Origin: JAFGJQ01 sp964495075
GTDB lineage: Bacteria > Planctomycetota > Phycisphaerae > UBA1845
Assembly (NCBI GenBank): GCA_964495075.1
Contig: CAZBUJ010000006.1
Location: forward strand, 1-64,000
Length of the DNA: 64,000 nt
Direction of reading: 5' to 3'
Below the pieces are notes generated by a model, which saw only the letters and a program-made list of their open reading frames with translations, was not told where the DNA came from and searched no databases. Each line of letters begins with the position of its first letter. Position 1 is the stretch's first letter. Shown here one piece after another: positions 15,512-24,862 of this stretch. Made by a program: the position numbers and the translations under genes.

Positions 15512-17596
15512 ATGCTGACCGGCGAGATCCCCGACCACCACCAAGCCGCGTTGCTGACCGCGGCCGATGACCTCGGGCGGAGCAGTTCGTGGGTGGACAT
15601 GCTGGGCGTCCTGCGGGCGGCCGTGTCGGTGTTGGACGGCTGCCGACTCGCCGGTCTGGGCGTGTATGACGCGCGGCGGGACGTGGTCGTGGTCATGACC
15701 GCCGTCGGTCAGAACGACGCCGGTGACTTGGACCCCGGACCAATCCCAGCAGAGGGCGAGGAGTTGCCGTTCGCCGAGGCCGCCGGCCCCGCGGTGCTCG
15801 CCGGGGAATCGATGTGCTCCGCGGGTCGTGGCGATGGTGTCCGAAGAACGGCACTGGACGAGCGTTTCGCCCGGTTCGGCCTCCCCGCGTGTGCCCGCCT
15901 CCCGCTCCGAGCCGACGGGAAGTTGGTTGGCCTGCTGTACGCCGCGTTCGACGCGGAATCGGTCCTCGACGAAAACGCGTTGCGATTCCTCGAGACGATG
16001 GCCTGCATCACCACCCCCGCCTTCGTCAACTGCCGAAACCGCGAACGGCTGACCAAGGGCGACAAGCGACGGGCGAACCTCGTGGAACTCAGCCACGCGA
16101 TCAACACGTCGCTCCAACTTGACGAGGTCTTCACCGACGCCCGCAAGGCGATCCGGTCGATCGAGGGTCACGCGGTCAGCGCGATCGCGATTCGGCACCC
16201 GGACCGTGACGACGTGGCCGTGACCTGGGACATCCCTCGTCGTGAGGGAGAGCCCGACGCGGCTCAAGTCGAATGGTGCCGGGCGTCCGGCACGGCGTTC
16301 GAGCGCGTGTTCGATGAGCAGATGACTTACGAGAGCGGCGACCTGCGCCGCGCGACGCCCTTTACGCATGACACCAGGCTGGCACGCTACGGTGTCCGCC
16401 GCTACACGGTGGCCCCGATGTTCACGCGGGGCAAGGTGATCGGGGCCTTCCTGTTCGGCACCAGCGACCCGCACCCGGCCCTGACCACCGACGTTTGGAT
16501 GTACGAGAACATTGCCATGCAGCTCGGGCTGGCCATCGACAACGCGCGGCAGTTCGAACAGCTCCAGCGCCTGTCCGATCAGCTCGTTCAGCAGAACACG
16601 TACCTGCGCGAAGAGATCAATACCGAACACAACGTGGAAGGCATGATCGGGCGGTGCCCGGCCATTCGCAGGGTGCTCAACCAGGTCGTGCAGGTGGCCG
16701 GCACGGATTCGGCCGTGCTGATCCTCGGCGGAACCGGGGTAGGCAAGGAACTGGTCGCCCGCGCGATCCACGCCCGGAGCCAGCGATCCGACCATCCGCT
16801 CGTGAAGGTCAACTGCGCCGCCATCCCGGAGAACCTCGTCGAAAGCGAATTGTTCGGACACGAAAAGGGCTCGTTCACCTCGGCCACCTCGCGGCGCATC
16901 GGACGATTCGAACTCGCACGCGACGGCACCTTGTTCCTCGATGAAGTGGGCGAGCTGCCGCTGGCCATTCAGGCTAAGCTGCTTCGCGTGCTTCAGGACG
17001 GCGAGTTCGAACGGATCGGCGGCGCCGAAACGCTCGAGACGGGTGCCCGCATCATCGCCGCCACCAATCGCGATCTGCGCGACGAAGTCGAACGCGGTAC
17101 CTTCCGGTCCGACCTCTACTACCGGCTGAACGTCTTTCCGATCCACGTGCCCCCGCTCGCCGACCGCCGCGAGGACATCCCGTTGCTGGTCGAGGCGTTC
17201 GTCACGCAGTTCAATCGCCGCATGGGCAAGCGGGTCAACTCCGTCCACCCCGAATCGCTGGACTACCTCTGCCAGCGCGACTGGCCGGGCAACATCCGGG
17301 AATTGCGACACGTCATCGAACGCGCTATGATCCTCTGCACCAGCGATCAACTCGTCGTCGAACCGGCCGACACGCCGCCGGGCCACGACCGCGCCACGGC
17401 GGCGCCCGGCCACGCCGCGCCCGCCGGGCAGGGTGCGCTCGCCACGCTGGACGCGGTGGAGCGAGATCACATCAAGCAGGTCCTCCACGTCTGCCACGGC
17501 GTTATCGAAGGTGCCGCCGGCGCTAGCGCGATCCTCGGCCTCAAGCCGTCCACCCTTCGGTCCCGCATGAAGCGACTTGGCATCAGACGTGGCTGA
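15512..17596 (+). CDS. GAF-domain sigma54-dependent transcriptional activator
   Basis: 694 residues from the ATG at 15512 (alternative ATG 15449). Two GAF-like sensory domains fill about 20-330, a linker helix follows (QFEQLQRLSDQLVQQNTYLREEI), then a central AAA+ domain: Walker A GGTGVGKE near 405, Walker B GTLFLDEVGELP, sensor region ATNRDLRDEVERGTFRSDLYYRLNVFPI. The sigma54-contact loop normally reads GAFTGA; here it reads GSFTSA (near 452), keeping the key Thr but changing two small residues. The C-terminus is a Fis-type HTH (ASAILGLKPSTLRSRMKRLGI). Architecture resembles NorR/FhlA-type one-component activators, not response regulators. A hairpin (GGCTGATC 17591-17598, GATCAGCC 17606-17613) overlaps the stop. 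Confidence 0.9.
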   Translation: MLTGEIPDHHQAALLTAADDLGRSSSWVDMLGVLRAAVSVLDGCRLAGLGVYDARRDVVVVMTAVGQNDAGDLDPGPIPAEGEELPFAEAAGPAVLAGESMCSAGRGDGVRRTALDERFARFGLPACARLPLRADGKLVGLLYAAFDAESVLDENALRFLETMACITTPAFVNCRNRERLTKGDKRRANLVELSHAINTSLQLDEVFTDARKAIRSIEGHAVSAIAIRHPDRDDVAVTWDIPRREGEPDAAQVEWCRASGTAFERVFDEQMTYESGDLRRATPFTHDTRLARYGVRRYTVAPMFTRGKVIGAFLFGTSDPHPALTTDVWMYENIAMQLGLAIDNARQFEQLQRLSDQLVQQNTYLREEINTEHNVEGMIGRCPAIRRVLNQVVQVAGTDSAVLILGGTGVGKELVARAIHARSQRSDHPLVKVNCAAIPENLVESELFGHEKGSFTSATSRRIGRFELARDGTLFLDEVGELPLAIQAKLLRVLQDGEFERIGGAETLETGARIIAATNRDLRDEVERGTFRSDLYYRLNVFPIHVPPLADRREDIPLLVEAFVTQFNRRMGKRVNSVHPESLDYLCQRDWPGNIRELRHVIERAMILCTSDQLVVEPADTPPGHDRATAAPGHAAPAGQGALATLDAVERDHIKQVLHVCHGVIEGAAGASAILGLKPSTLRSRMKRLGIRRG

Positions 17597-17980
17597 TCAA
17601 TGCGCGATCAGCCTGCCAGGGCCAACCGGCCAGCACGAAATATCGTGGCCATCGCCGCGGCATTTCGTGAATCCACGCCATGTCGTGGAGGCGAGACCGG
17701 TCGCGGCCGCCCCCCGTTGCGATCATTAACCCGCTTTGTTGGTGCCCTCAGGCCCGTTTTTCCCAAAGCATACCGCGATCGTGCCCCACTGGCACCGCGC
17801 GTGACCGTTCGTTGGTTGCATCCGCCAGGACTGACAGGGGCGACCGTCGCGAAGACGGACATCAAACGAATGGGAAGTGCCGCGACAACGGCGCGTCAGT
17901 GCCTCCGAACCAGGGCAACGGCTCCTGGGGAACCGCCCCCGGGGTGTCCGGCCGGGAGGACGCGGGAGCCTGCCGTCGCC

Positions 17981-18136
17981 GCCGTCTTCAACGGCGACGA
18001 TGACGTGTTTGAACCGGTGGGATTTCAGGTCTGCCTCAACGGGCCGAACACCGATCCCCGGTCGAAACGCCTGCGCGACCGGCTCGCCGTGTTCGAGGTT
18101 GATGAAGATGGCGACATGGCCTTCGGACGACTGGGG
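17981..18136 (+). pseudogene. Decayed dockerin-type EF-hand pair
   Basis: In the 739-base gap between the activator and the FG-GAP gene, one frame reads AVFNGDDDVFEPVGFQVCLNGPN and then AVFEVDEDGDMAFGRLG. These line up with the tandem dockerin loops seen intact in this window (FNGDGDVDLTDF..FQ.CLNGP and FDxDGDGDVDLxDF) but with substitutions at Ca-binding and Leu/Asp positions and no preceding domain. The frame around it is Arg/Pro-rich and not protein-like, so I read this as the worn 3' end of a lost secreted protein. The rest of 17614-18335 holds nothing else I can name. Confidence 0.5.
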
Positions 18137-18335
18137 CGAACGGAGCGGGCGAATTACAGGCCCGTTCCAAGGGAGCTTGCTTCGCCCGACGCGGGGCCGG
18201 TGTGTCTGCCGAGGAGCGGCACATCGGCCCGCGGACATTGAAAGACGCGTGTCGGGGGAGGTAGAATCCAAGGGTCGCCATCCGGCGCCAGACACCCCCG
18301 TATGTTCGGGCCAGCAATCGAGAGGAAGGTAGCCG

Positions 18336-19661
18336 ATGTTTTCCATCATGCCTGCCGCCATCCGTAACCTGGCGGCGATTTGTGTTGTGTTAATGGCCGC
18401 GGCACGTGCCGCCGTCGCGGTCGAGTTCGAGCCGGCCACGAACTACCCCGTGCAGTTGGCGCCGGTGGCCGTCGCTTCCGCCGATCTGGACGGCGACGGC
18501 GACCTTGATCTGGCGGTGACGAACGGCGACTCGAACAGTGTCTCCGTGCTGATGAACGACGGAACGGGTTTGTTTGAAGCCGCCAGCCCGGTCGGTTTGC
18601 CCTCGTCCCCCTTCGGCCTCGCGGCGGGTCGGTTTGACGCGGATGAGCACGTTGACCTCGTGGTGGCCATGCAAGACCTTGGCCAGCTACGTTTCTACGC
18701 GGGCCAGGGCGGCGGCTCGTTCTTGTTCGCCTCGTCGTCCAGCGTCGGCGACACGCCGCGATGGGTCGTCGTCGACGACTTCAATCAGGATGGACATCTC
18801 GATGCGGCGGTCAGCAATCGCGGCTCCGACGATGTCTCGGTGGTTCTGAACAACGGGGACGGCACGTTCGCCGCCGCCCAGTCCTATCGCGTGGGGCAGC
18901 GACCGCGGCAGTTGGCACCGGCCCTGCTGGACGCGAACGAGTACCCGGACCTGGTGGTGGTCAACCAGGACACGGCCGATGTAATGTTCCTGATCAATGA
19001 CGGCGACGGCACGTTCACGCCCGGTGCCACCACGCCGCTCGGCGGCTCACTCACGCCCGAGACGGTGACGGTCGACGACATGGACGGCGTCGGCGGCCCG
19101 GATGTCGTCGTCGGCGGCAGCGACGTGATCGGCGGCTCCGTGCTCATTCTGTTCACCGATGGTGCCGGGGCGGTCATTGACCAGGTGTCGATCCCCACCC
19201 AGGAACAATCGTCCGCCGTGCATACCGCGGATCTGAACCGAGACGGATTCACCGACATCATGGTCGCCAACAACCTGGCGGATTTCGTCTCCGTGTTCAT
19301 CAGCGAGGGGACGGGTGAATTCCTACCGGAGGAGCAGTTCTCCGTAGAACGGGATCCGTACTACTCGGATATCGGCGACTTTGACGGGGACGGCGACCCC
19401 GACCTGGCCGTCCCGAACGAAGGGTCGGGCAGCGTCTCCCTGATGCTCAACCGCACGTATCCGTTCATCGCCGACCTGGACGGCGACGGTGTCGTCGATC
19501 TGGCCGACTACGCGCTGTTGGAGCAATGCCTGTTCGGTCCGGCGATCCTGGAGCCGTCGGTCGGCTGCCCCGCGGGGCAGTTCGCGGCCGCCGATCTCGA
19601 TCGCGACGGCACGGTCGATCTCACGGACTACGCGCTGTTCATGCAGATGATGGGGTCGTAA
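18336..19661 (+). CDS. Secreted FG-GAP/VCBS repeat protein with dockerin tail
   Basis: 441 residues. Signal peptide (to about 28), then repeated FG-GAP/VCBS blades: VASADLDGDGDLDLAVTN, VDDFNQDGHLDAAVSNRG, VDDMDGVGGPDVVVGGSD, TADLNRDGFTDIMVANN and IGDFDGDGDPDLAVPNEG, which would close a Ca-binding beta-propeller. The last 60 residues form a dockerin-like pair (DLDGDGVVDLADYALLEQC, DLDRDGTVDLTDYALFMQ). GAGAGGAAGG before the ATG is a strong ribosome binding site. Such proteins are exported and thought to mediate cell-surface or matrix interactions in Planctomycetota; cohesin partners are not known from this window. Confidence 0.9.
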   Translation: MFSIMPAAIRNLAAICVVLMAAARAAVAVEFEPATNYPVQLAPVAVASADLDGDGDLDLAVTNGDSNSVSVLMNDGTGLFEAASPVGLPSSPFGLAAGRFDADEHVDLVVAMQDLGQLRFYAGQGGGSFLFASSSSVGDTPRWVVVDDFNQDGHLDAAVSNRGSDDVSVVLNNGDGTFAAAQSYRVGQRPRQLAPALLDANEYPDLVVVNQDTADVMFLINDGDGTFTPGATTPLGGSLTPETVTVDDMDGVGGPDVVVGGSDVIGGSVLILFTDGAGAVIDQVSIPTQEQSSAVHTADLNRDGFTDIMVANNLADFVSVFISEGTGEFLPEEQFSVERDPYYSDIGDFDGDGDPDLAVPNEGSGSVSLMLNRTYPFIADLDGDGVVDLADYALLEQCLFGPAILEPSVGCPAGQFAAADLDRDGTVDLTDYALFMQMMGS

Positions 19662-19786
19662 CGCACCGGATCGCCGGAGCCGGGCGGCCGCCCGCCGCGC
19701 GGTCGGCGCCATTGGGATTGTTCTCGCCGGTCCCGGGCCCTTCGCGTCACCGCTATACGCCATGGCCCCACCGAAGCGTGGCGGCA

Positions 19787-20668
19787 TCAAGTGCCGTCCA
19801 AGTCGGATTGCTGGGCCGCCTCACGCCACCACATGGCCCGCTTGCGGGTCAGCCCCCAGGCGTACCCGCCGGCCAGCCCCGCCTTGCGGATCACGCGATG
19901 GCACGGAACCAGGAAGCTGACGGGGTTGGCCCCGACGGCCTGCCCCACCGCCCGGGCGGCGGTGGGTTGACCGACGGCGTCGGCCACCTCCTGGTACGTG
20001 GCGAGGCGGCCGGGTGGGATTCGCAGCAGGGCTTCCCAGACCTTGATCTGGAAATTCGTGCCGCTCAGCAGAACCGGCAGAGGCTCGGAACGGCGGTGGG
20101 CGGGAGGTAGAAAAACGCGTCGGGCGAGCGGCGCCGTGTCCTTCGGCGCACACACGAGGCGGGCGCGCGGCCAGCGTTCGCCGATCACCGATTCCGCGGC
20201 TCGCGGATCCGGGTCATCCACGAACCCGAGGAAGCAGATCCCCCGCGGGGTGAGCCCGATCGTACAGTGTCCAAACGGGCTGGCGTGAACGCCGTAGCGG
20301 ATCGTCAGGTCGGCGCCGCGCCGTTTGAATTCGCCCGGCGTGACGGCATCAATGCTCACGAAGAGATCGTGCAACCGGCTGGGCCCCGACAGGTCCAGGT
20401 CGATCGACACGTCCAGCAGCGGACGGCCCTCGGCGAGCAGTTCGCGGGCCCGGCCGATCGTCAGGAACTGGACGAACCGCTTGGGGCTGATTCCCGCCCA
20501 CCGGCTGAACAGTCGCTGAAAGTGAAACCGGCTGAGCCCGACGTGTTCCGCCACCTCGTCGAGGCTCGGACGGCGGCGCCAGTGGTCCTCCAGAAAGGCG
20601 ATGGCGTCGGCGATGCGCTGGTAGTCGGCGATCACGGGACTTCGAATTGTGCGCGTCTGGGGCGTCAT
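19787..20668 (-). CDS. AraC-type HTH / methylated-DNA-protein cysteine methyltransferase (Ada-like)
   Basis: 293 residues. The N-terminal 110 residues are a double-HTH AraC domain (RPSLDEVAEHVGLSRFHFQRLFSRWAGISPKRFVQF). The C-terminal half is an O6-alkylguanine-DNA alkyltransferase with the acceptor Cys256 in FLVPCHRVIRKAG, the upstream FQIKVWEALLRIPPGRLATYQEVA and the minor-groove binding region ARAVGQAVGANPV. The Ada N-terminal zinc/phosphotriester domain is absent, so it cannot be induced by methylphosphotriester transfer in the E. coli way. It is a suicide repair protein for O6-methylguanine that may also act as a regulator. It lies 129 bases downstream of the MBL gene on the same strand. 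Confidence 0.93.
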   Translation of the reverse strand: MTPQTRTIRSPVIADYQRIADAIAFLEDHWRRRPSLDEVAEHVGLSRFHFQRLFSRWAGISPKRFVQFLTIGRARELLAEGRPLLDVSIDLDLSGPSRLHDLFVSIDAVTPGEFKRRGADLTIRYGVHASPFGHCTIGLTPRGICFLGFVDDPDPRAAESVIGERWPRARLVCAPKDTAPLARRVFLPPAHRRSEPLPVLLSGTNFQIKVWEALLRIPPGRLATYQEVADAVGQPTAARAVGQAVGANPVSFLVPCHRVIRKAGLAGGYAWGLTRKRAMWWREAAQQSDLDGT

Positions 20669-20797
20669 GATCGCGAATGTAGCGACCGGGGCCGCGGCGA
20701 ACCACCCGATTCTTGCGGTTCAGTGGCCGGCCGGATCACGGAACGTCGATTCTCTCGCCTTATCGGGCCGCCCCCTGGGATGTCGGGTACTCGCCCG

Positions 20798-21364
20798 CTA
20801 GTCCATCAGGGGCCCGGCCTGGCAGGCGAGGATCGACTGCCGCACGCGCCCGAGGATGTCCGCTTCGGTCAGCGGCTCGCCATCGCCATCGTGATGGAAG
20901 AGATCGGAGCAGAACAGCACGCGCTGTGTCTCTTCGAAGAGCACGCCCGCGTCCCAGCCGTGCGGCAGGTGAGGCGTGGGCCGGCAGCGGAATCGCAGCC
21001 GGCCGGTGCAAAACGTCTCATCCGGGCTCAGCGCTCGCGGAGGGCGGTCGGCGAAATCGGCCAGATTCACGGTCGCGCCGACCACCCCGGAGACGGCCTG
21101 CGCTCGTGGCGCGGTTTGCAGCCACTTGTTCAGCGAACCGCACTCGTCCACCTCGAAGTGGCTGAAGCCGATCCATCGCAACGTCACCGGATCGATCACC
21201 CGTTTCACGGCCGCCAACACCTCGGGGAACATGCGGCGCATGCCCGTGTGGTACAGCAGCGGCTCGTCATCGACGACGAGGAAATGGTTGAACTGGAGGT
21301 TCAGGTCGCGCATCAGAATGCTGATGCGATGGACGCAGGGTGCGATCTCGGTGATGTCGGCCAT
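20798..21364 (-). CDS. Flavodiiron-type metallo-beta-lactamase-fold protein (ODP family)
   Basis: 188 residues from the ATG at 21364, which is preceded by GAAAGGACT as ribosome binding site (upstream in-frame sequence is not protein-like). The fold and ligands follow the diiron domain of flavodiiron proteins rather than hydrolytic MBLs: SHFEVDECG gives His-x-Glu-x-Asp, then PHLPHGWDAGVLF supplies a His and VLFCSDLFHH the bridging Asp. It has no flavodoxin or rubredoxin domain, so electrons would have to come from a separate protein. Family members reduce O2 or NO or act as redox sensors (ODP). At 188 residues it is shorter than a full diiron domain (about 250), and the last His ligand is not obvious. 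Confidence 0.8.
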   Translation of the reverse strand: MADITEIAPCVHRISILMRDLNLQFNHFLVVDDEPLLYHTGMRRMFPEVLAAVKRVIDPVTLRWIGFSHFEVDECGSLNKWLQTAPRAQAVSGVVGATVNLADFADRPPRALSPDETFCTGRLRFRCRPTPHLPHGWDAGVLFEETQRVLFCSDLFHHDGDGEPLTEADILGRVRQSILACQAGPLMD

Positions 21365-21503
21365 GGTAAGTCCTTTCGGCGGGGCGCGACACGGGCCGAG
21401 TATGCTCGCGCTGCCGTTGATACGCGGCATTCTGCCGACAGTTGTCAGATGACCGCGCCCGATTCCGCGGCCGGGGTCGACTCTGCGATGGTACGGCGTG
21501 CCG

Positions 21504-23168
21504 CTAGGTCTTTGGAATACATTTGCAACTTGTCGTGGTCAGCTCGTCGGCGTGCTTCCAGGCGCGCCGGTACGCACTCACGATCTCGGCCGCCTCGTCG
21601 TGCTTGCCCTGGCCTTCCAAGGCGCGGCTCAACCCGTACAACGACCACCCGTTGTCGCGCCATTCGGCCAAGTCCTCGCGGTAGGCCCGTTCCGCGTCGG
21701 CGTAGCGCCCGGCTTTGAGATAAACCGCGCCCAGCGTGTGACGGACCGGCTGAAGCCACTGCGGCGGTTCGCCGTACTCGAGCGTGTCCTCGATTTCCGC
21801 GCTTTTTTCGAGCAGTTCCGCGGCCCGCTTCCAGTCGCCGCTTTGCAGTGCGATCTCACCGGCGATGAAGAGGTCGCTGACTTCGAGGATCCGGTGCGTC
21901 GAATCCTGGCCGAACACGCTGTCCGCCGGGACGGCCGCCTTCGCCTGGCGAAAGGCGTCGTACTCACGCTCGGCGCCGGCGAAGTCCTTCTTGGCGGCGC
22001 CGGCGATGGCGCGGTGGGCCCGCCAGACGGCCGTCGTGATCGGGAGGAACGTCGGCGGGGCGGGCTCGGCGAGGATGTTATCCCAGCGTCCGAAGCGCTT
22101 CTGCACGTCATACACCGAGGCCATCCACAGATCGATGTAGGGGGCGAACGTCTCCATGGCGTCCGCTGGTATGTTGGCCCACATCGCTCGCGCCGCCGCC
22201 ATCGCTTCTCGCTCGCGGCCGCTCATCATCGCGGCGTACGCGAGCATGTGCGCGTTGTGGACCATGTACATGTGCTGGATGCCCTGCTCCGGCGAGAGCG
22301 AACGGTATTTCGCATCCGAACGCATCGCCTTTTTGTTCTGGACGATGGCGTCGTTCCAGCGGCCGGTCTTCACGTAGATATGCGATGGCATGTGCAGCAG
22401 GTGCCCACTCGCCGGAACGGCGTCGGTGAGCCGGGCGGCCGCGTCCAAGCCCCGGTCCGGATTGTCGCTGGGCTCGACCGCGTGAATGTAGAGGTGGTTC
22501 GCACCGGGATGGTGGGGGTCAATCTCGATGACACGCTCGAGCACGGTCACGATGGTCGGCGTGTTCTCGGCCGGCTGAAAGTCGAGCGTGTACAACTTCC
22601 AGGGGGTCTGAACCATCAATGATTCGGCGTACAGCGTGCCGACGTCCGAATCGTTGGGGTACGCCGCCCACACCTTCGCCATCGAGTCGGCATAAGCCTG
22701 GTCCAGGCCCGCGCGATCTTCCGGCCAGGGCCTGGCGTATCGGTGGCTCAACGCCTGGACCAACGCGCGCTCCGCGGGCGTGGTGTTCTCGATCCGCGCG
22801 AGCGCTTTCTGCAACCCGTCCCACGCGGCCATGGAACGTTCTTCGGTCATGATCGGGTCGTTGTAGTTCGGGCCCGCCGCCAGCGCCACGCCCCACCACG
22901 CCATCGCACAATCGGGATCGTACTCGGCGGCGCGCGTGAAGGAGCGGATCGCTTCATCGTGATTGAACGCGTAGTACCAGGTCAGTCCCTGGTCGAAGTA
23001 CCGTTGTGCCTCCGGCGAGCTCGTGGTGATCCGGCGGGTGTGCGGACCCATGCCAGCGAAAAGCTGGGCTTGCGTATGAGACGCGGGCATAGGGCCGTGA
23101 GTCGAGGCGCAGCCGGCGCCGATCGCGAGGCACGTGAACAGACTGAGTAAGTGTCGGCGGTTGAACAT
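21504..23168 (-). CDS. TPR lipoprotein
   Basis: 554 residues from the ATG at 23168, chosen because GAGGAG lies 7 bases upstream and because the protein then starts with a lipoprotein signal (MFNRRHLLSLFTCLAIGAGCAS, lipobox IGAGC). Tandem TPR-like helices follow: YFDQGLTWYYAFNHDEAIRS, AAEYDPDCAMAWWGVALA, and later LGAVYLKAGRYADAERAYRED and LSRALEGQGKHDEAAEIVSAY. Conserved features are 'GPNYNDP', 'HPGANHLYIHAVE' and 'LLHMPSHIYVKTGRW', found in a family of bacterial outer-membrane or periplasmic TPR proteins of unknown role. Its start overlaps the stop of a 44-codon gene (TAATG), so the two are translationally coupled. Confidence 0.85.
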   Translation of the reverse strand: MFNRRHLLSLFTCLAIGAGCASTHGPMPASHTQAQLFAGMGPHTRRITTSSPEAQRYFDQGLTWYYAFNHDEAIRSFTRAAEYDPDCAMAWWGVALAAGPNYNDPIMTEERSMAAWDGLQKALARIENTTPAERALVQALSHRYARPWPEDRAGLDQAYADSMAKVWAAYPNDSDVGTLYAESLMVQTPWKLYTLDFQPAENTPTIVTVLERVIEIDPHHPGANHLYIHAVEPSDNPDRGLDAAARLTDAVPASGHLLHMPSHIYVKTGRWNDAIVQNKKAMRSDAKYRSLSPEQGIQHMYMVHNAHMLAYAAMMSGREREAMAAARAMWANIPADAMETFAPYIDLWMASVYDVQKRFGRWDNILAEPAPPTFLPITTAVWRAHRAIAGAAKKDFAGAEREYDAFRQAKAAVPADSVFGQDSTHRILEVSDLFIAGEIALQSGDWKRAAELLEKSAEIEDTLEYGEPPQWLQPVRHTLGAVYLKAGRYADAERAYREDLAEWRDNGWSLYGLSRALEGQGKHDEAAEIVSAYRRAWKHADELTTTSCKCIPKT

Positions 23169-23302
23169 TAATGATCTCCTCGTTGTACGCCGCCATGAAT
23201 GACGAGCGAACTGCTGAGAGCCGTCCCGGCCATTGAACTGCCAGCGAGAAGGAGAATCGCCGCCAGCGCACAGCCGATACGATTCGTGAGCGTCTTTCGC
23301 AT
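23168..23302 (-). CDS. 44-residue membrane or secreted peptide coupled to the TPR lipoprotein
   Basis: A small gene: ATG at 23302, eight bases after GAGGAG, and a stop TAA whose last A is the first base of the lipoprotein's ATG. The product starts MRKTLTNRIGCALAAILLLAG and is a basic N-terminus plus one hydrophobic segment, then a short polar tail (SSSLVIHGGVQRGDH). It may be a signal-peptide-like membrane peptide or act only as a translational leader. I know no family for it. Confidence 0.65.
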   Translation of the reverse strand: MRKTLTNRIGCALAAILLLAGSSMAGTALSSSLVIHGGVQRGDH

Positions 23303-24268
23303 TCCGGTGTCTCCTCGCAGCCGACGCTAATGTGCACGCGAGGCTGACCGGCACCGGATGCTGCTTTGTAACCGCGAAGTCGGGCCCGAACGAACGGAGT
23401 GTAGCGGGGCGCCGCGGGTGATTCAAGACGGTGTCGATACCCTGTCCGTGCCGCTACGGCGCCCGAACCCACTGACGAGGCCTCGGAATCGGCGCCTCGG
23501 ATTCCTGGAGTCGGCGAGACGCCCCCACGGGGCGGTTACCGGCTCCCCCGCATCGTTGCACGACGACGCCGGCACGGTCCCGATGTAAACTGTGAACATC
23601 GTAAGCCAGCGGCCCATGGAAGACTGTCACGTGACTTCGATGCCTCGGAAGTAGGGCGCGATGAGATAAGATGTCCTCCCTACTGAGCGCGTTATCGGTC
23701 GTCCGGCGGCGGGGTGGGAGTTGCACGTCGCCCGTTTCTGTACGCGGCGGGCCAGGCCCGAGGCGCTGCTTGTGTTACGGCGTCGTCGCGTTGCTCGGTC
23801 GGAGTCGCCGTCCCACCGCCGACCTGGCCTTGCGTGTAATCCACGTCGCTGCCGGCCAGCATCCGTGGACTCGGAGGCAGACGGGTCAGCCCCGAGCCGT
23901 CACCCACGAACGAAGTGGCGGTTACCGCGCCGAGCGGGGACGAGTCGGAGTCGATACGGACCGGGCGGGGTGGACATCAGCTTCATTCATCGCTTTTGGC
24001 ACTCGCCGCGTTTTTGCAGTCACAGCGCCGAAACTGTCGCAGCGGTGGGACAACGAGACTCGGCTCACTCATGTTCGCGACGCGGCCTCTCGTTCGTTCG
24101 GCCGATCGACGGCGAACGGTATGCGTAGTCACAGGTACGGCCGGCGACGCGTCGCCTTCCCGGCCGGTAGAAATTCCAGCCACACCGACTGCGCCGGGCG
24201 CGGCGGGTGTTCCGGGTGGAGCGTGTCACGGTGCCAGCGATCTTTCACCGGCTGGACGGTCTTGAAGG
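23303..24268. other. Long intergenic region without a supportable gene
   Basis: About 970 bases. Open frames of up to 200 codons exist on both strands, but they are Arg/Ser/Pro-rich, lack ribosome binding sites and show no domain. I see no RNA gene. Confidence 0.5.
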
Positions 24269-24296
24269 TTGAATCACAGGCCTAAACACTTAAAAT
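24269..24296 (+). promoter_or_regulatory. Candidate sigma70-type promoter
   Basis: TTGAAT (24269-24274), 16-base spacer, TAAAAT (24291-24296). The -10 lies in the loop of a small inverted repeat, AACACT (24285-24290) and AGTGTT (24297-24302). It sits 45 bases before the small membrane protein gene. Confidence 0.5.
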
Positions 24297-24340
24297 AGTG
24301 TTGGTTGTGAGACTCTGGGCCGAAATGGGCAGTTCTTGGC

Positions 24341-24862
24341 ATGAACTGGAGATTGCCGCCGCTAAGTTCGTTCCTTACGTCACGATCTTGCTGTGCCAGC
24401 GTCTGGCTCCTGGTATTGGTGATGCATGTGCCGGCTCTTTGCTCGAGTTGGCACACGGTGCTGCTCGGCGGTGCGGAGGGCGTTGTTCCCACGCGGTTTG
24501 TCGCCCTGAATCTGTCCGCCCTGTTGTTCCTGCTGAAGATCGTCGGCGTCCGGTGGTTGGAGTTCGGGACGGACGGGCGGTCGTTGCTCGTCCTGGGGCT
24601 CGCGATCGGGCTTGTGCACGCGGGCATCTGGAACGACGGCGGTCAGTTCCCGCTTTTTGTGGAATCGCATCAGTGTATTGCGGGCCTGTGTTTTGCTGCC
24701 AGCCTGACGCGTGTGCAGCAATTCGGCCGGCGGTTGTTGGAATCGAATCGTTGGCGCGGTCGGCGCCGGGCGATGGACCTCGTTCACTGCCTGGTCGCCA
24801 CGAACACGTATGACCCTGTGGCGCACGGGCCGCGGGCGCCGCGTGCTCCCCCCTCCGCTTGA
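24341..24862 (+). CDS. Small polytopic membrane protein of unknown function
   Basis: 173 residues with about four hydrophobic segments (VWLLVLVMHVPAL, FVALNLSALLFLLKIVGV, LLVLGLAIGLVHAG, CIAGLCFAASLT), and a basic tail. I recognise no family. The pattern HVP near the first segment and VHAGIWNDGG with QFPLFVES in the loop may be worth profile searches. It precedes the heme locus by 146 bases on the same strand; a link to heme or metal handling is only positional. The start is uncertain because no strong ribosome binding site precedes the ATG. Confidence 0.55.
   Translation: MNWRLPPLSSFLTSRSCCASVWLLVLVMHVPALCSSWHTVLLGGAEGVVPTRFVALNLSALLFLLKIVGVRWLEFGTDGRSLLVLGLAIGLVHAGIWNDGGQFPLFVESHQCIAGLCFAASLTRVQQFGRRLLESNRWRGRRRAMDLVHCLVATNTYDPVAHGPRAPRAPPSA

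Noticed and set aside
17600..18241. A 213-codon frame after the sigma54 activator.
   Set aside because: Only the short dockerin-like segment at 17981-18136 is protein-like; the rest is Arg/Pro-rich, with no signal peptide or ribosome binding site. I kept the relic and rejected the gene.
23671..24285. A 204-codon frame in the long intergenic region.
   Set aside because: Arg/Ser/Gly-rich, no domain, no Shine-Dalgarno, and competing frames of similar quality overlap it.
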